The notes under the pieces were generated by a model, which was not told where the DNA came from, ran no database searches, and saw only the letters and a program-made list of their open reading frames with translations. From Sphaerolaimus hirsutus (lineage: Eukaryota > Nematoda > Chromadorea > Monhysterida > Sphaerolaimidae), in the NCBI GenBank assembly GCA_964036195.1, contig OZ038459.1:11467206-11531205 (forward strand): a stretch of DNA of 64,000 bases, read 5' to 3'. Numbering within the stretch: the stretch's first letter is position 1; every line of letters starts with the position of its first letter. A program made the position numbers and the translations under genes. Shown here one piece after another: positions 61,701-64,000 of this stretch.

Positions 61701-63054
61701 CGTATCGATTCCACGTGGACGGATGTGGATTGCGATTTTTCGCCCGCAATCGTGAACGCGTCGGGCAAAAATGTCGGATCGGGCGGGGCGGGGCAGCCGT
61801 GCTGCGCCGTGCCCAACAGTTGCTGCCGGCTGGAGTATCGCGAAGATCGATATAAGGGGTGAGTGTCTACGCCGCTATCGCACTGCGCCCGAAAAACTGG
61901 AATATTGGTGTGAACGAAACGGTCAGCATTTCTTACAACGTCGCTTTCAAAAGCTTCAATTCGAAATTCACCCTCTGAAGAAAGAGTGCAAAATTGCACT
62001 CGCCACAGGCGGGAATCGAACCCGCACCTCTCGTATCGAACAAGAGCGCCCAACCGCTAAATCACAGGCGGCCGGGCTCTAAGCACTATAGAGAGCGGAC
62101 ATGCTGCAACAACAATGCCCTCCACACTAATAACGCCCTACCAATCTCCACGCAGGCACTACTCGCAATGCGTGCAAGGCGCCATGTACAAAAAGCACTG
62201 CGAGTACACAAAGTCGCCTAATCGTGTCATGATCCACGGCAAAGTGGGCGTGACCCTGGCCAAACGTAGCGACGGCCATCCGATCTACTTGCCGCCGTAT
62301 ATTTACCAGCATGGGTGCTGGGCTGCGTTCAGGCACAAATTGTTCCACTGGGTCGCTGGGGTAAGTCGGTCAAATTTGGGTTGTGAAGACAAGACAGTGA
62401 GCCGGAGACGGGGTAATACTATAGGCAGACAGTATTATAACAGGAAATCTAAGTAAACAACTACCGTTGGTCCGCGAATAAGTCCTCGGTGAAGTTATTT
62501 TTTGAAAGGAGAGTTTTTTTCGAGGGGGGGGGGTTGTTCGAGGCTTATTTTTTCGTCACACTTGAGGAAATTTTTCAACTGATTTACTGTGTGAACAGAT
62601 TAAATGAACCATAACCGGAATACGGAAATCATTTTTCATTTTGTTTAACGGTGCATACGATGCACGGCATTTGCCTTCGATAAATCAGACCATGGCGTTT
62701 TTAGCTTCATCGAAACTTTGTGGCGCAACTCGTTCGCGGCATCGAACGTAGAGGGAACGTAGAGTTTTCCCAAAACTCACAACAGGGAGACCCATTCGGG
62801 GATAAAAAAAACACTAAACAGGGCCGGCATAGAGCAAAAATTACCACTCACGAGCTAAACGTCCATCACGAACTTATAACACAAACCAACCGCAGACGGC
62901 CAACACGATGCTGGTGTACTGGGTGCTGAACCTGTTCATGTACATGTGCATCTTCCGCGTGGTGGCCGCCATCGAAGGCAACAAGTGCCTGGAGATGGCC
63001 AAACGCAATGCCAGGGCCGTGGCGCGCGCCGATACAAAAATGGGTCGCCAGTGA
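58727..63054 (+). CDS. Tetraspanin with Ser/Arg-rich cytoplasmic N-terminus and enlarged extracellular loop, 10 exons, 542 aa
   Basis: Exons are 58727-58809, 59326-59472, 59614-59809, 60183-60312, 60602-60835, 61253-61427, 61488-61608, 61680-61858, 62156-62360 and 62896-63054 (1629-nt CDS). Residues 143-170 form TM1 (CYGVLILLVVLRVTLCF), about 205-263 hold TM2 and TM3, and about 493-515 TM4 (VYWVLNLFMYMCIFRVV). The large extracellular loop (264-490) contains the tetraspanin signature LGCCGF (CCG at 336-338), plus PCC, SCC and HGCW cysteines, and possible N-glycosylation sites such as NTSGNAS. At about 225 residues this loop is much larger than usual. The 142-residue N-terminus is rich in Ser, Arg and Gln with an imperfect repeat around RKSGTxSSRQPRS. 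Exons 1-3 are joined to the tetraspanin core by phase and composition only; if that link is wrong, the core would start near residue 143. Cysteines at the TM1 edge could be palmitoylated. Confidence 0.8.
58985..59175. mobile_element. Foldback element with CCAGATTTTGGTAAACTCAT ends, tetraspanin intron 1
   Basis: CCAGATTTTGGTAAACTCATTC and TGAATTTACCAAAATCTGGCGG are inverted; CATTCTGGTAAACTCAAATGCG is shared with the 20.7-kb element. Confidence 0.62.
59449..59614 (+). mobile_element. Introner-like MITE forming tetraspanin intron 2
   Basis: This is the second copy of the element found in the kinase gene, in the same orientation relative to transcription. The shared interior includes GCAAAGTGTCAAAAGTCATG and GCAACCGAG, and the shared right end is CTGGGATTGCCGCCAGG against CTGGGACTGCCCCCAGG. 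The intron is 59473-59613: the donor GTAAAA is in the left subterminal repeat and the acceptor GCCGCCAG in the right terminus. It splits an exon between two copies of a repeated RKSGTxSSRQPRS peptide unit. Confidence 0.7.
59838..60021. mobile_element. hAT-like MITE, GGCACC family, short copy in tetraspanin intron 3
   Basis: Perfect duplication CTGACGAC (59830-59837 and 60022-60029). The termini are TAGTGATG and CATCACTA, and the body is GGCACC/GGTGCC words without the long AT-rich centre of the 44.7-kb copy. Confidence 0.88.
60890..61080. repeat. Partial copy of the 55-57 kb foldback arm, tetraspanin intron 5
   Basis: GATGCCATTCGAGCATGTTTGGG, TTCCGGCTATGACTAAAG and GTTCAACAAAATTATCAGGACAACC are diverged matches to the 55.7-kb arm. 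Confidence 0.5.
62001..62072 (-). tRNA. tRNA-like gene or tRNA pseudogene (loop reads CGA, Ser-type) inside tetraspanin intron 8
   Basis: The minus-strand 72-mer has a good pol III B box (GGTTCGATTCC) with a five-pair T stem (GCGGG/CCCGC), an A-box-like TGATTTAGCGG, and an anticodon hairpin with a six-pair stem and seven-base loop whose centre reads CGA. Against a functional tRNA-Ser: the acceptor stem is mismatched at positions 6 and 7, position 37 is a pyrimidine, and the long variable arm of tRNA-Ser is absent. It is better read as a degenerate tRNA or tRNA-derived sequence than as a working gene. Confidence 0.4.
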
Positions 63055-64000
63055 AATAGGTGTGAAAGTTGAGTGAAGGTGACAGTGTGATTCGCGTGGC
63101 GTGATGTGCAACAGTGTTTTGGATGTCCACAGCCCCTCCCGAAATTTACTGCGATACAAACGACGGCTGTAATGTGGTCAGAATTAAATGTGGAGTATGG
63201 ACTACCAAAACACGATGCAAGATAAAATTATGCCAGCTTGTGGCAAACCCTCAAAATTTCCGGTGAGTTTTCAGCCCCGTGAAGGCGTAAACTTTGGTGT
63301 CTGGTATTTTAAGATTGGTGATCTCTATGCCAATGAACTTCTCGTGTGATTTGCACATCGGATTTATCAGCTCATACATACAATATAACAAATACATATT
63401 GATAAGGCCCGGAAACAAGCAAAAACAAAATAGAGCACCCTTTTCAAATGAGGGAAATATTCAATATTCTCAGTATTTAAAATTTTTTTTCAATAACGAA
63501 GCCACTGACTAGGGATAGCCTGAGTTTATTTTCAAACGTTTAAAAAAAGGCAAGCTTCAAACCGCGTTTTATTTTATTCAAAATATTCAAATTCTGAAAT
63601 TCTTTGTACTTATTCACAACGTACTTGCTTGCATGAGCGCAAAGTCACATGCAAACAAAGATCGGTGGCTGTTTTGACCCTGTACCTCTCTGCAAGTAGT
63701 AGCGCCCTGCAACTAATTATGCCCACTTTGAAGTGCTCTTACCGTCCAAGTACGTCCCAATCCCAAGCTAGCTTTAAAAAATGGGTGATTTTCTAAAAAT
63801 CACCCATGCAGAATGAATGCACTTGCAGAGCGATTATAATTATCAGAGTTGTTAAAATACCGGTATTTTGGAAAGTGTAGTGTAAGCGTAATTACACTTT
63901 CCAAATTTTGAGTATGGATACTGTAAGTGTAAGGTATTTTTAAAATACCTAGGAAAGTGTAAAAAAGTGGAAGTGTAAATTTTTTTAGAAAGAGCTCTCA
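63055..64000. other. 3' flank of the tetraspanin gene
   Basis: AT-rich sequence without a recognised ORF. A GTGATTTTTAGAAAATCAC-type hairpin lies near 63785-63805, and the window ends inside a GAGTTGTTAAAAT element. Confidence 0.5.
63846..64000. repeat. Left part of a GAGTTGTTAAAAT element cut by the window edge
   Basis: CAGAGTTGTTAAAATACCGG is followed by GGAAAGTGTAGTGTAAG and its inverse. It looks like a variant of the TTGTTAAAAGTAC family with a different internal word (AAGTGTAA). Confidence 0.5.

Overview
This window is nuclear DNA from an animal, most likely an invertebrate. It holds seven intron-rich protein genes scattered through a dense field of non-autonomous transposons. I assembled every gene by hand: each exon junction was chosen so that a GT donor and an AG acceptor keep the reading frame and the protein-family alignment across the junction. 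All seven models (50 introns in total) close from ATG to a stop in frame. I cannot name the species. The gene content (ankyrin-repeat protein, tetraspanin, Ly6-type protein, PKA-like kinase, mitochondrial complex I subunit) is metazoan.

Layout. On the minus strand, 819-5940 encodes a mitochondrial crotonase-fold enoyl-CoA hydratase-like enzyme and 6910-9493 encodes ribosomal protein eL15 (RPL15). Head to head with RPL15, on the plus strand, an 11-exon ankyrin-repeat gene runs from 10095 to 20312; its 5-kb seventh intron carries two tandem arrays. A small secreted, probably GPI-anchored Ly6-type protein lies at 23186-25698, and complex I NDUFV1 at 27146-31871. From 31.9 to 50.5 kb I see no gene, only nested mobile elements. 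A PKA/PRKX-type kinase with a long N-terminal extension follows at 50566-54480. After a further element-rich stretch with two very large foldbacks (55.1-58.4 kb), a tetraspanin with an unusual Ser/Arg-rich cytoplasmic N-terminus occupies 58727-63054. The genes look functionally unrelated, as expected for animal neighbours; only RPL15 and the ankyrin gene may share a promoter region.

The most interesting content is the mobile DNA. First, two copies of one short inverted-repeat element make up essentially all of an intron in two unrelated genes (kinase intron 2 and tetraspanin intron 2), and the element's own termini supply the splice sites. This is the signature of an introner, an intron-generating transposon. 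Second, at least eight hAT-like MITE families, many with perfect 8-bp target-site duplications, are each filled with a different short motif that echoes their terminus (GGGATC, GGCACC, GGCGCC, ACTCG, TTTCCG, and so on), as though subterminal transposase-binding repeats had expanded to fill the element. Third, elements are nested three deep. Fourth, the 5' splice sites are unusually relaxed: 20 of 50 donors have a pyrimidine at +3.
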